64,000 nt of DNA from Chryseosolibacter histidinae (lineage in GTDB: Bacteria > Bacteroidota > Bacteroidia > Cytophagales > Cyclobacteriaceae). The DNA lies in the NCBI RefSeq assembly GCF_018598225.1, contig NZ_JAHESF010000032.1, positions 17,899-81,898 of the forward strand, read 5' to 3'. The notes beneath the pieces were generated by a model. The model was not told where the DNA came from. It did no database searches and saw only the letters and a program-made list of their open reading frames with translations. Both the position numbers and the translations under genes were made by a program. Positions 42,205 to 49,954 of this stretch are shown one piece after another. Position 1 is the first letter of the stretch; the number at the start of each line of letters is the position of its first letter.

Positions 42205-42234
42205 GTTTAATCCCGAGTCCAAACCCAAAAACCC

Positions 42235-42615
<381 letters not shown>

Positions 42616-42618
42616 ATA

Positions 42619-42741
42619 GTCCACAGTCGACGGTCCACAGTCCACGGCAAGTTAGTGTGATACAAATCGACCGATAGCTATCAACGGAACAGGTGGCATA
42701 GCGTCGCGGCCGTGGTCTGTCGACTGTGGACCGTGGACTCC
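42619..42741. repeat. Heptad inverted-arm element, GTCCACG family
   Basis: Left arm 42619-42648: GTCCACA, GTCGACG, GTCCACA, GTCCACG, GC. Right arm 42709-42741: GCCGTGGTCTGTCGACTGTG, then GACCGTGGACTCC. The spacer contains a degenerate CCGATAGCTATC palindrome. It spans the whole gap from 3 bases after the response regulator stop to 2 bases before the convergent permease stop. Confidence 0.9.
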
Positions 42742-42743
42742 TC

Positions 42744-45122
42744 TCACTCTTCTCGCAAGGCATGAATCGGATTCTCCGACGCGGCCTGGTAAACTTTGGA
42801 GCCGATCATGATGCAGGCCAGCCAGAGCACCGTAATAACAGAGACTGAAAAAGTAACGATGTTTCCGGCCTGGTAATAGGTCCAGATCTGTTTCATCATC
42901 ACACCCACCAGCATGCTGCCGAGCCAGCATCCCGCCAGCATTGACAACGTGAGGATGGCAACAAACTGTACGTTGGTGGCCCAGATGATCTGCGCGATGG
43001 ATGCGCCGAACACTTTGCGGATGCCCACCTCTTTCAGGCGCCGGGCGATGTTCAGCGACACGGAAGAATATAATCCGGCGATCGACAGCAGCAGCGCAAC
43101 GATGGCCAGGAACGTGAAGATGCTGGTAACATTCCTGTTAACGTCCTCTGCAACGTTGATGATCTCATCCATGCGATACCCCATGTAGGGTCTGCCGGGA
43201 AAAAGCTCGCTCCATTGTTTCTTCATGTACGCGGCCACGCCGGCTGCTTTTTCGCCTGACGTGTGCACGATCAGGTTCCGGTAATTTTCTTTGCCTGTGT
43301 AACGCAGCACCATGGGTACCTTTTCTTTCCACATGCCGCGGCTGTAAACATCTTTGATCACACCGATCACGTACAGCTTCACCGAGTCGTTGATGGTGAT
43401 GGTTTTATCGAGCGCACTCGCCGGTGCAAAACCTTCGGCGAGGTCTTGTGTGATGATCACCGATTCTTTGCGGTCGTTCTCGGAAGCGGGGTTGAAGTCA
43501 CGTCCTTCCAGCAGCTCAAAACCCAGGGTGCTGCGGTAACCCTCTCCTACGCGAAGCAGGTCCGCTTCGATATCGATACCGTTGCACGTTACCGGCAGCG
43601 TGGTGCGCGTGCTGAAAACGTGGTCGGCAGATCCGCCCATGGCAGCAACACCGGGTTGATGGATCAAAGTATTCCGCATCTTATCGAACTCCGTTTCTGA
43701 CTTCACCGGTACCACCAGCACTTCACTGTGCGCAAAGCCCAGGGGAAAATTTTTCTGGAACAGTGAATTCTGATAGAAGGCGATGGAAAAGAAAAGCGCC
43801 GTTACCGAGAAGGCGAACTGCAGCACCAGCAACGTCCTTGTAAAATAATTGGTACCACCGATCTCGATCTTGCCTTTCAGGATCTGGGCCGGCTGAAACC
43901 TGCTTACGTAAAAGGCCGGGTAAACACCGGAGAGCGTTCCGGTGACCAGCACCACCGCTCCGAGGAACAGCAGCACGTCGATATTCTCGATCAGCTTCAG
44001 CTCCAGCTTGAGAAAAGGCCACATTTCGTTCCACGCCAGCACCAGCAGATCGCTCATGCCCAGGCCGATGAGGAACGACACAAAACAGATGAGCACCGCT
44101 TCGCCGATGAACTGGATGACCAGGTGGATCCTTTCACTGCCCATCACCTTGCGCAAGCCGATCTCTTTTAAACGTTTGGTGGAAATAGCCACCAGCGTAT
44201 TCGTTAAATTAAAGCAGGCAATGGCCAGCATCAGCAACGCCATCAACGCCAGGGCTATCACAATGGGAAAAGGTGTCGACGCCGTTGTCAGGGCACCCGC
44301 AAAACCGGAGCGTGAATCGCGCTGCGCCATGCCGGCAAACGGCTCGAGGTAAAAACGTTTCACCTGATAATTCTTCGCAACCGGATTCACATTGTCGCGG
44401 TATGTCTGCAGCTGCTTTTCCAATGCCGCGATGCGTTCCGGATGCTCGATCTGCACAAAGAGGTTATTGACCTGCGACCAGTCATCGCGGTCGCGGGAGC
44501 CAGTGCCGAAGTAATTGTCATAAGCAACAAACGCGTCGCCCTGGAAGCTCGAGGTGATGGGCTGATCTTCGAACACCGCAGCGATCTCATACTCTTTCAC
44601 TTCTCCTGCGGGCGTTACCTGCCGCACCGTCTTTCCCAACACATCGGTAGTGCCATAAAGTCTTTTGCTCGCGCTCGCGGAAAGAAAGATAGCAGACTGA
44701 TGTTCCAGCGCTGTCGGTTTGCCCGACAGGAACCGGAACGTAAACACTTTAAAAAATTCAGGATCCACATAGCTGAGCAATACAGGCGCGAGGTCGTCTT
44801 TCACACTCACCTGTATGCGCGACGGGTAATACCGCATCACCGTCTTCACATCGCCCGCGTTCGCCCTGATGGCGGCACCCAGGGGCACTGGCACCGAAGC
44901 GTTCGACTTCTCCTCTGATGCCACCTCGCGTATGGCGCTCACGCGATAGACACCACCCGCATGCTCATGATGCGCATCGAAATACAGGTTTGACCTGAAA
45001 TTCAGGTAGGCGATCACGCTGCAGGCAATGGCAATACCCATCCCGAAAACATTGATGCCGATAAAAACCCTGTTCTTGATTAAGTTCCGTAAGGAGATGA
45101 GGAGATAGTTCTGAATGATCAT
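42744..45122 (-). CDS. ABC transporter permease, tandem MacB_PCD/FtsX type (orphan 1)
   Basis: 792 residues. N-terminal membrane helix (~20-42), a large periplasmic MacB-like domain (~45-280), three helices (~285-425: FPIVIALALMALLMLAIACFNLTN ... GTLSGVYPAFYVSRFQPAQILKG), then a second helix/periplasmic domain/three helices, ending in the typical VYQAASENPIHALREE. RLKEIGLRKVMGSERIHLVIQF and RLKEVGIRKVFGASIAQIIWA are the FtsX signatures, one per half. It should couple to an ATPase that is not encoded nearby. Likely a mechanotransmission or export permease. Two similar genes occur at 49955 and 54126. Confidence 0.92.
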   Translation of the reverse strand: MIIQNYLLISLRNLIKNRVFIGINVFGMGIAIACSVIAYLNFRSNLYFDAHHEHAGGVYRVSAIREVASEEKSNASVPVPLGAAIRANAGDVKTVMRYYPSRIQVSVKDDLAPVLLSYVDPEFFKVFTFRFLSGKPTALEHQSAIFLSASASKRLYGTTDVLGKTVRQVTPAGEVKEYEIAAVFEDQPITSSFQGDAFVAYDNYFGTGSRDRDDWSQVNNLFVQIEHPERIAALEKQLQTYRDNVNPVAKNYQVKRFYLEPFAGMAQRDSRSGFAGALTTASTPFPIVIALALMALLMLAIACFNLTNTLVAISTKRLKEIGLRKVMGSERIHLVIQFIGEAVLICFVSFLIGLGMSDLLVLAWNEMWPFLKLELKLIENIDVLLFLGAVVLVTGTLSGVYPAFYVSRFQPAQILKGKIEIGGTNYFTRTLLVLQFAFSVTALFFSIAFYQNSLFQKNFPLGFAHSEVLVVPVKSETEFDKMRNTLIHQPGVAAMGGSADHVFSTRTTLPVTCNGIDIEADLLRVGEGYRSTLGFELLEGRDFNPASENDRKESVIITQDLAEGFAPASALDKTITINDSVKLYVIGVIKDVYSRGMWKEKVPMVLRYTGKENYRNLIVHTSGEKAAGVAAYMKKQWSELFPGRPYMGYRMDEIINVAEDVNRNVTSIFTFLAIVALLLSIAGLYSSVSLNIARRLKEVGIRKVFGASIAQIIWATNVQFVAILTLSMLAGCWLGSMLVGVMMKQIWTYYQAGNIVTFSVSVITVLWLACIMIGSKVYQAASENPIHALREE

Positions 45123-45257
45123 GCCGTACTGAAATGCGAAAGATATAATAAAGTATGCTGTGCCTTGGCCAATACTATGCCAGCCGTGGTTTGGGGGAGA
45201 AATGGGGGAAATCTCTGTTCGAGGCGTTCGTTTTCATAGCAACATGACCGGATGCGA

Positions 45258-45405
45258 ACAGTTGACAGTTGACAATGCCCGATGGTCATCGGGCGCAGTT
45301 GACAACGAGCAGGGCACTGACCAGGTATTTTTCGCTTCGAATTGAAAGACAGCCGGGTAGGTATTCACCGAACGCTGTCAACTGTTCTTTGTCAACTGTC
45401 AATTG
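45258..45405. repeat. Heptad inverted-arm element, AGTTGAC family, with nested palindrome
   Basis: The left arm (45258-45305) contains CAGTTGA, CAGTTGA, CAATG, then the palindrome GCCCGATGGTCATCGGGC (45277-45294), then GCAGTTGACAACG. The right arm (45375-45405) contains CTGTCAA, CTGTTCT, TTGTCAA, CTGTCAA, TTGCC. It ends 2 bases before the oxygenase stop. The 284-base gap holds nothing else recognised. Confidence 0.85.
45277..45294. repeat. CCCGATA-TATCGGG palindrome, copy 4
   Basis: GCCCGATGGTCATCGGGC, a near-perfect 18-base palindrome, interrupts the left arm of the AGTTGAC-family repeat between GACAAT and CAGTTGAC. Confidence 0.8.
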
Positions 45406-45406
45406 C

Positions 45407-46711
45407 CTAATAGTTTCCTTCCGCAAAAGGATGTTGGGTGCCCATGAAAAAGAACGATGTCAGGATATAACGTTTGCCCTGGGTGATGGGTCTTGCGCCG
45501 TGCAGGTATCCCAGCAGGCCGGGGTGAATGGATGCATAGCCGGGCTGATCGGGTTTGACCAGTTTTTTGAATTTCGGGAAAAACGTTCCTCCGCCTTCGA
45601 AGTCTGTATTCAACGTAACGATCATGGAGAGATAACTTCCGTCGTTGTGCAACCCCAGGTGCGCGCGTTCACCGGCGATATACCTGACGATAAAATGCTG
45701 AGCGTTGAGCCGCTTCCACGCCTCGCCCTTCAGCTGGTATTTGTGATAGAGCAGTGGAAAGAAAAATTCTTTCAGTACGCTGCTGTAGATGTCGTGAAAC
45801 CCGAGCGAGTCGAGCTTGATATCCGTGGGCGGATTGTCTTTGCCGCGATAGCTTGTCCACTCACCAAAGTGCTCGGCTTCTTCGATGATCTCTTTGCAGA
45901 ACAGCTCCGTGAACAGCGGAAAAGTATAAACGTTGTCGATGGGCTCATCACAGATCAGGTCGAACTCCCGCTGCACCAGCTGGGGGTTCACATATTTTTT
46001 CACCCAGGTTTCCCTGGCCTCCCCTTCAAACTCGAAAAGTCCGGGATGCAATGGTTTGTACCCGTCAGCAGCTGTTTCGTCTGTGCCATTGACGGAAACT
46101 TCATGCTCGATAAAATTTTTCATGGGAGCCAAGGCGGTAAGGCGATGCGCAAACATCGCAGTAATATCCTCCGAGGGATGGGCGTCGTGCATTGCCGACA
46201 GGAACTCCCCTACCGGGATCACGTTCTGATCGTACTGCGAGGTTGCCAGCTTCCGCATACCTGCCGCGTTGATCATATAAGCATACGAGCCGTTGCTGTA
46301 TCCGGGATTCACCATACCCCGCGCCTCTGACGGAATATCGCTGCCATACGCGAAACGGCCCAGGTAGATCATCTCCCACGGTTCGTCTGTACGCAATACC
46401 TGATAATGATCCGACTTCGGCAAAAAACCTTCCTCCAGCACCAGCACTGCGTCGTGTTGCTCATGCCGCTGCCACACATTCCAATGGCCGCAGGCACGGC
46501 TTGCTTCCTCCCAGCGGATCCCGCCTTCCACAGGCAGGAGCCCGTAGTCGCGAAGGGTTTGATTCACTTCTGTTATGGAAGGTAACGGATGGATCTCAAC
46601 CGGTATATTTTCCGGCAAGGGCAGCGTCTTCAGTCGCGCCTCGAACAACGCCCTTTTCTTTTCGAGATCGTCAGGAAAGGCGAGGATAAAAACTTTATCG
46701 ACAGCAATCAT
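45407..46711 (-). CDS. GT25-like glycosyltransferase fused to 2OG-Fe(II) prolyl/lysyl hydroxylase (PLOD-like)
   Basis: 434 residues from the ATG complementary to 46709-46711 (a TTG further out is less likely). Residues ~1-225 resemble GT25/collagen galactosyltransferases: VDKVFILAFPDDLEKKRALF, RWEEASRACGHWNVWQRHEQHDAVLVLEEGFLP and YLGRFAYGSDI ... GSYAYMINAAGMRKLA. The metal/sugar-nucleotide acidic motif is altered (LEEG instead of LEDD). Residues ~230-430 are a P4Hc-type dioxygenase with H355-x-D357 (HLGLHNDGSYL), H404 (GYLHGARPITQGKRYI) and R414 for 2-oxoglutarate. The order GT then hydroxylase matches animal procollagen-lysine hydroxylases. It has no signal peptide. The substrate is unknown. 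Confidence 0.85.
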   Translation of the reverse strand: MIAVDKVFILAFPDDLEKKRALFEARLKTLPLPENIPVEIHPLPSITEVNQTLRDYGLLPVEGGIRWEEASRACGHWNVWQRHEQHDAVLVLEEGFLPKSDHYQVLRTDEPWEMIYLGRFAYGSDIPSEARGMVNPGYSNGSYAYMINAAGMRKLATSQYDQNVIPVGEFLSAMHDAHPSEDITAMFAHRLTALAPMKNFIEHEVSVNGTDETAADGYKPLHPGLFEFEGEARETWVKKYVNPQLVQREFDLICDEPIDNVYTFPLFTELFCKEIIEEAEHFGEWTSYRGKDNPPTDIKLDSLGFHDIYSSVLKEFFFPLLYHKYQLKGEAWKRLNAQHFIVRYIAGERAHLGLHNDGSYLSMIVTLNTDFEGGGTFFPKFKKLVKPDQPGYASIHPGLLGYLHGARPITQGKRYILTSFFFMGTQHPFAEGNY

Positions 46712-46777
46712 AGTATTAAAGCCAATGGGTGCCGGCAAGTTACAACCTTAACCCGAGCTTTAATAATAGCGAAACAA

Positions 46778-46848
46778 GTACGATCTACGAGGTACGACAG
46801 CTCGATCTGCATTAAATCGTACCTCGTAAATCGTACCTCGTACCTCCC
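46778..46848. repeat. Heptad inverted-arm element, GTACGAR family
   Basis: Left arm 46778-46800: GTACGAT, CTACGAG, GTACGAC, AG. Right arm 46816-46848: CGTACCT, CGTAAAT, CGTACCT, CGTACCT, CCC. The spacer includes CTCGATCTGCATT. The right arm runs into the GH43 gene, encoding its last ten residues and stop codon (GTRYDLRGTI then TAA). Confidence 0.9.
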
Positions 46849-47723
46849 AGCACGCCTTCCGTAGTCATGATCACCCGCTTCATCGTGCTGTCAGCATTAT
46901 AATAAAGGTGGTCAATGCATACGGAGCGACGATGGCTTCCTCCTTGCGGGAGTCCACCGTTGTGATAAATGAAATAGGAGGTTCCTTTGAAGTCTATGAT
47001 GCAGGGCCGGTTGGTCTGGCAATTGCCGGCAAGCTCGTTCAGGATACCTTTGAATTCCCAGGGGCCATCGATACTGCGGCTCATGGCATAGGCCACCTTT
47101 TCAGGAAACTCAAATCCGTACGAAAGATAATACCATTCACCACGCTTGTGCACGTGCGCGCCTTCCTCGAATCCGGGAACGCTGATCTCTGTTGGGGCAC
47201 CGTCAAGCTCGGTCATGTTGCGTTTGAGCCTGGCGTAGTAACACTTCGACTTTCCCCAGAAAAGAAAAGCCTGGCCATCGTCATCGATGAAAACAGCCGG
47301 ATCGATGATGGTGCGGGTAGCCTCATCGTTTGTAATGAGCGCCGAGCCACGCGCATCGGTGAAAGGGCCGGCAGGGCTACTGGCTACAGCAACACCGATG
47401 GCGCCGCCCTTAAAGCTTGCATGGGTGACGGCCGCATACCAATAGAACTTTCCATCGCGATGAGCAACCTGCGAGGCGTACGCGTCTCCCTTCGCCCAGG
47501 CAAAATCTTTTGCCTTCAGGGGAACGGGATGTTCTTTCCAATGGATCATGTCTTCGGAAGAGAAGCATAGCCAGTCGTTCATCACATAACCCTGCGTTCC
47601 CGGCGGAGACTCATCGTGGCCGGTATACAGGTATACCGTGCCGTTGTATACGATGGCCGCAGGATCTGACGTGAACTTATGCCTGATGATGGGGTTGCCG
47701 GTACGGGGTGGTAGTGATGTCAT
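46812..47723 (-). CDS. GH43-family glycosidase
   Basis: 303 residues with a five-bladed propeller. The expected acidic triad: D20 in KFTSDPAAIVYNGTVYLYTG (base), an Asp near 150 in TIIDPAVFIDDDGQAFLFWG (pKa modulator) and a Glu near 195 in PGFEEGAHVHKRGEWYYLSY (acid). GH43 enzymes are arabinofuranosidases, xylosidases or arabinanases; I cannot assign the substrate. No signal peptide can be found upstream, so it is cytosolic or lost its leader. The C-terminus GTRYDLRGTI is encoded by the repeat arm. Confidence 0.88.
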   Translation of the reverse strand: MTSLPPRTGNPIIRHKFTSDPAAIVYNGTVYLYTGHDESPPGTQGYVMNDWLCFSSEDMIHWKEHPVPLKAKDFAWAKGDAYASQVAHRDGKFYWYAAVTHASFKGGAIGVAVASSPAGPFTDARGSALITNDEATRTIIDPAVFIDDDGQAFLFWGKSKCYYARLKRNMTELDGAPTEISVPGFEEGAHVHKRGEWYYLSYGFEFPEKVAYAMSRSIDGPWEFKGILNELAGNCQTNRPCIIDFKGTSYFIYHNGGLPQGGSHRRSVCIDHLYYNADSTMKRVIMTTEGVLGGTRYDLRGTI

Positions 47724-47767
47724 AGTCTGTACGGGTGATAAAATCTGTTGTTTATGCGATAAAAATT

Positions 47768-48062
47768 GTTCCTGAAAAGTCCACGGTCCACGGCCGTGCA
47801 GTGAATGTTAGCCAATTGTTCCCCGATAACGCTGGGGTTGTGGAACTAAGTTCCACGGTGGAAAGGATGCTCTGATCTGGTTGGAGAAGAAGCGCACGGA
47901 AGTAACTTCCGCGCAAGAGGGGAAGGTTCCTGAAAAGTCCACGGTCCACAGTCCACGGTCCACGGCAATTCTCCTTTGGAACCGGGATCCTCGTGCCTGC
48001 ACCGTTCAGGATGATGGTAGACCTCACAGACTGTGGACTGTGGACCGTCGACCGTGGACTCC
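47768..48062. repeat. Compound heptad element, GTCCACG family, with duplicated left arm
   Basis: The 416-base gap between the GH43 and YncE-like genes. Two left arms (47779-47798 and 47937-47966) share a 24-base direct repeat starting GTTCCTGAAAAGTCCACG (47768 and 47926). One right arm (48029-48062) reads GACTGTG, GACTGTG, GACCGTC, GACCGTG, GACTCC. Between the two left arms lie two small palindromes, GTGGAACTAAGTTCCAC and CGGAAGTAACTTCCG. No gene is seen in the gap. Confidence 0.85.
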
Positions 48063-48139
48063 TCCCCGCTCAGCCCAAATGGCTTGTGCATGGTGCTGGT
48101 AACGGTTATCTTCATATGGTACCTTAAAATCTGTTGCGT

Positions 48140-49297
48140 ATGAGTCTAAAAGCCAGGATCTTCACTTTTATTGCGTGCGTCGCTGTACTTTTTGTTGCTG
48201 TGTCGTGGACGTCTTCAGAGCAGGTGACTACCACAGCCACGCCGGCAAAAGTGCGTCAGTACCTGTATGTGGCAACACCCGGTATCCGCAATTACCTCGA
48301 GTATGGCGGTCATGGCATCCTGGTGTTTGATGTGGCGGAAGGGCATCGTTTTGTAAAACGGATCCCCACTGGCGGTCTCAAAGACGATGGCACCCCTTCG
48401 AATGTGAAAGGTGTGGCCGTGAGCATCGCCACCAACAGCATGTATGTGACCACCCTCGAAGCATTGCAACGGGTGGACCTCGCCACCGAAAAAGTATTGT
48501 GGGAAAAGAAGTACGAGGGTGGCTGCGACCGCCTCTCCATATCGCCTGATGGAAAGCTTATCTACCTGCCCTCGCTGGAAAAAGAGCACTGGCATGTGGT
48601 GGATGCCGAGACCGGCGACGTGATTAAACAGATCGTGACCAACTCCGGGGCACACAACACACTCTATGGGCCCGACGGCAGCAAAGTTTACCTTGCGGGA
48701 TTGAGGACCAATACCCTCGGCGTGGCAGATACCCGCAGCCATACCGTAGTGAAGCAGGTCGGTCCTTTCAGCAACGCCATCCGCCCCTTCACCATCAACG
48801 GCGCACAAACGCTGTGTTATGTCAACGTCAACGGGCTGCTGGGCTTCGAGGTGGGCGACCTGCAATCAGGCACCAGGCTACACCGTGTTGAAGTAGAAGG
48901 TTTCAGCCAGGGACCTGTGAAAAGACATGGCTGTCCCAGTCACGGCGTGGGACTTTCTCCCGATGAAAAAGAGGTGTGGCTCTGCGATGCCTTCAACCAG
49001 CGCCTGCACATCTTCGACAACACCGTGATGCCGCCCAAACAGAAAGAGAGTATTGAAGTGAGGGATCAGCCGGGATGGATCACCTTCAGCATGGACGGAA
49101 AATATGCCTATCCTTCAACGGGAGAAGTGATCGACGTGAAAACGAAAAAGATCGTGGCAACGCTCAAAGATGAGAACGGCAACGCGGTACACAGTGAAAA
49201 AGTGGTGGAGATCCACATGGATGGCAAAAAAGCAGTAAAAGCCGGAGACCAGTTCGGCATCGGGCGGGTGACAAAAGCGCTGGCTAGCCGGCCTTGA
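48140..49297 (+). CDS. YncE/YVTN-type exported beta-propeller protein
   Basis: 385 residues from ATG 48140 (TTG at 48134 is less likely). Signal anchor SLKARIFTFIACVAVLFVAVSW. About seven blades of the YVTN type (KVLWEKKYEGGCDRLSISPDGKLIYLPSLE, DVIKQIVTNSGAHNTLYGPDGSKVYLAG, HGVGLSPDEKEVWLCDAFNQRLHIFD). These propellers have no known catalytic activity, and they bind proteins, DNA or cofactors in the periplasm. Gene end overlaps the convergent SiaC-like gene by 14 bases. No cytochrome or PQQ domain is seen. Confidence 0.85.
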   Translation: MSLKARIFTFIACVAVLFVAVSWTSSEQVTTTATPAKVRQYLYVATPGIRNYLEYGGHGILVFDVAEGHRFVKRIPTGGLKDDGTPSNVKGVAVSIATNSMYVTTLEALQRVDLATEKVLWEKKYEGGCDRLSISPDGKLIYLPSLEKEHWHVVDAETGDVIKQIVTNSGAHNTLYGPDGSKVYLAGLRTNTLGVADTRSHTVVKQVGPFSNAIRPFTINGAQTLCYVNVNGLLGFEVGDLQSGTRLHRVEVEGFSQGPVKRHGCPSHGVGLSPDEKEVWLCDAFNQRLHIFDNTVMPPKQKESIEVRDQPGWITFSMDGKYAYPSTGEVIDVKTKKIVATLKDENGNAVHSEKVVEIHMDGKKAVKAGDQFGIGRVTKALASRP

Positions 49298-49646
49298 ACG
49301 TGATGGGAACGGTTACCTGCTCAGCAAACTCTTTCCCCGCATCCAGGATGTCTTCGTCATCTTCCAGGTAGTGCCATTCCACCTGCATGCCTTTGATATC
49401 TTTTAAAGCGTTCAGCAGCTCGAGGATGACCTTGGATGATGCCGTGTTGAAATAATCGAGCTTGAACTTGAAGACGGTTGTGGGGTTGGGCGCCTTGGCA
49501 TATTCTTTCATCCACGCAATGGCTGGTGAATAGAATTCAATGACATCCTCCGGCAGCGATCTTCCTGCTATTTCAAATATTCCATCCGCTTTGTTGAGCG
49601 TGATCGTGGGTGTGTCAGGCGTGCCTTCGAGGTGTAAGGGGTTCAT
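49284..49646 (-). CDS. SiaC/DUF1987-family regulatory phosphoprotein
   Basis: 120 residues. The segment FKFKLDYFNTASSKVILELLNAL holds T68, at the same position as the phosphorylated threonine of Pseudomonas aeruginosa SiaC, whose phosphorylation by the SiaB kinase and removal by the SiaA phosphatase control a diguanylate cyclase. IAGRSLPEDVIEFYSPAIAWMKEY is the typical N-terminal motif. Neither SiaA nor SiaB homologues are in the window. It is probably part of an unlinked partner-switching pathway. The gap to the permease (308 bases) shows no gene. Confidence 0.85.
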   Translation of the reverse strand: MNPLHLEGTPDTPTITLNKADGIFEIAGRSLPEDVIEFYSPAIAWMKEYAKAPNPTTVFKFKLDYFNTASSKVILELLNALKDIKGMQVEWHYLEDDEDILDAGKEFAEQVTVPITFKAG

Positions 49647-49954
49647 GGTTAAGTTTTGTTAATGTTTCGCAGGGTGCATAACCGGCCCCAATTAACGCAG
49701 AATATGATCAACCGGTATTCCATACATCACCCGATTTTGATCTTTCGCAGAAATCATTCGCCGCCAGCACATCCCTTTTACTTAACGCCGGTTAACCCTC
49801 ATATACCGGGCCACTTTTCAGGGAATGCTGTTTTTAAGCGATCCGGCCAAATACTCCCGAAAAATTCTCGGCCAGGCATTGCAACCTTTTCCAGTTTCCG
49901 GAGTTCTTTCTCCCGAAAAAGAACAACTCCGTCAGTTCCTGAAACCTATCTGAT

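Noticed and set aside
47741..48142. AAAATCTGTTG occurring at both ends of the GH43-YncE gap as a target-site duplication
   Set aside because: The 11-base match is short and flanked by unrelated sequence; chance cannot be excluded.
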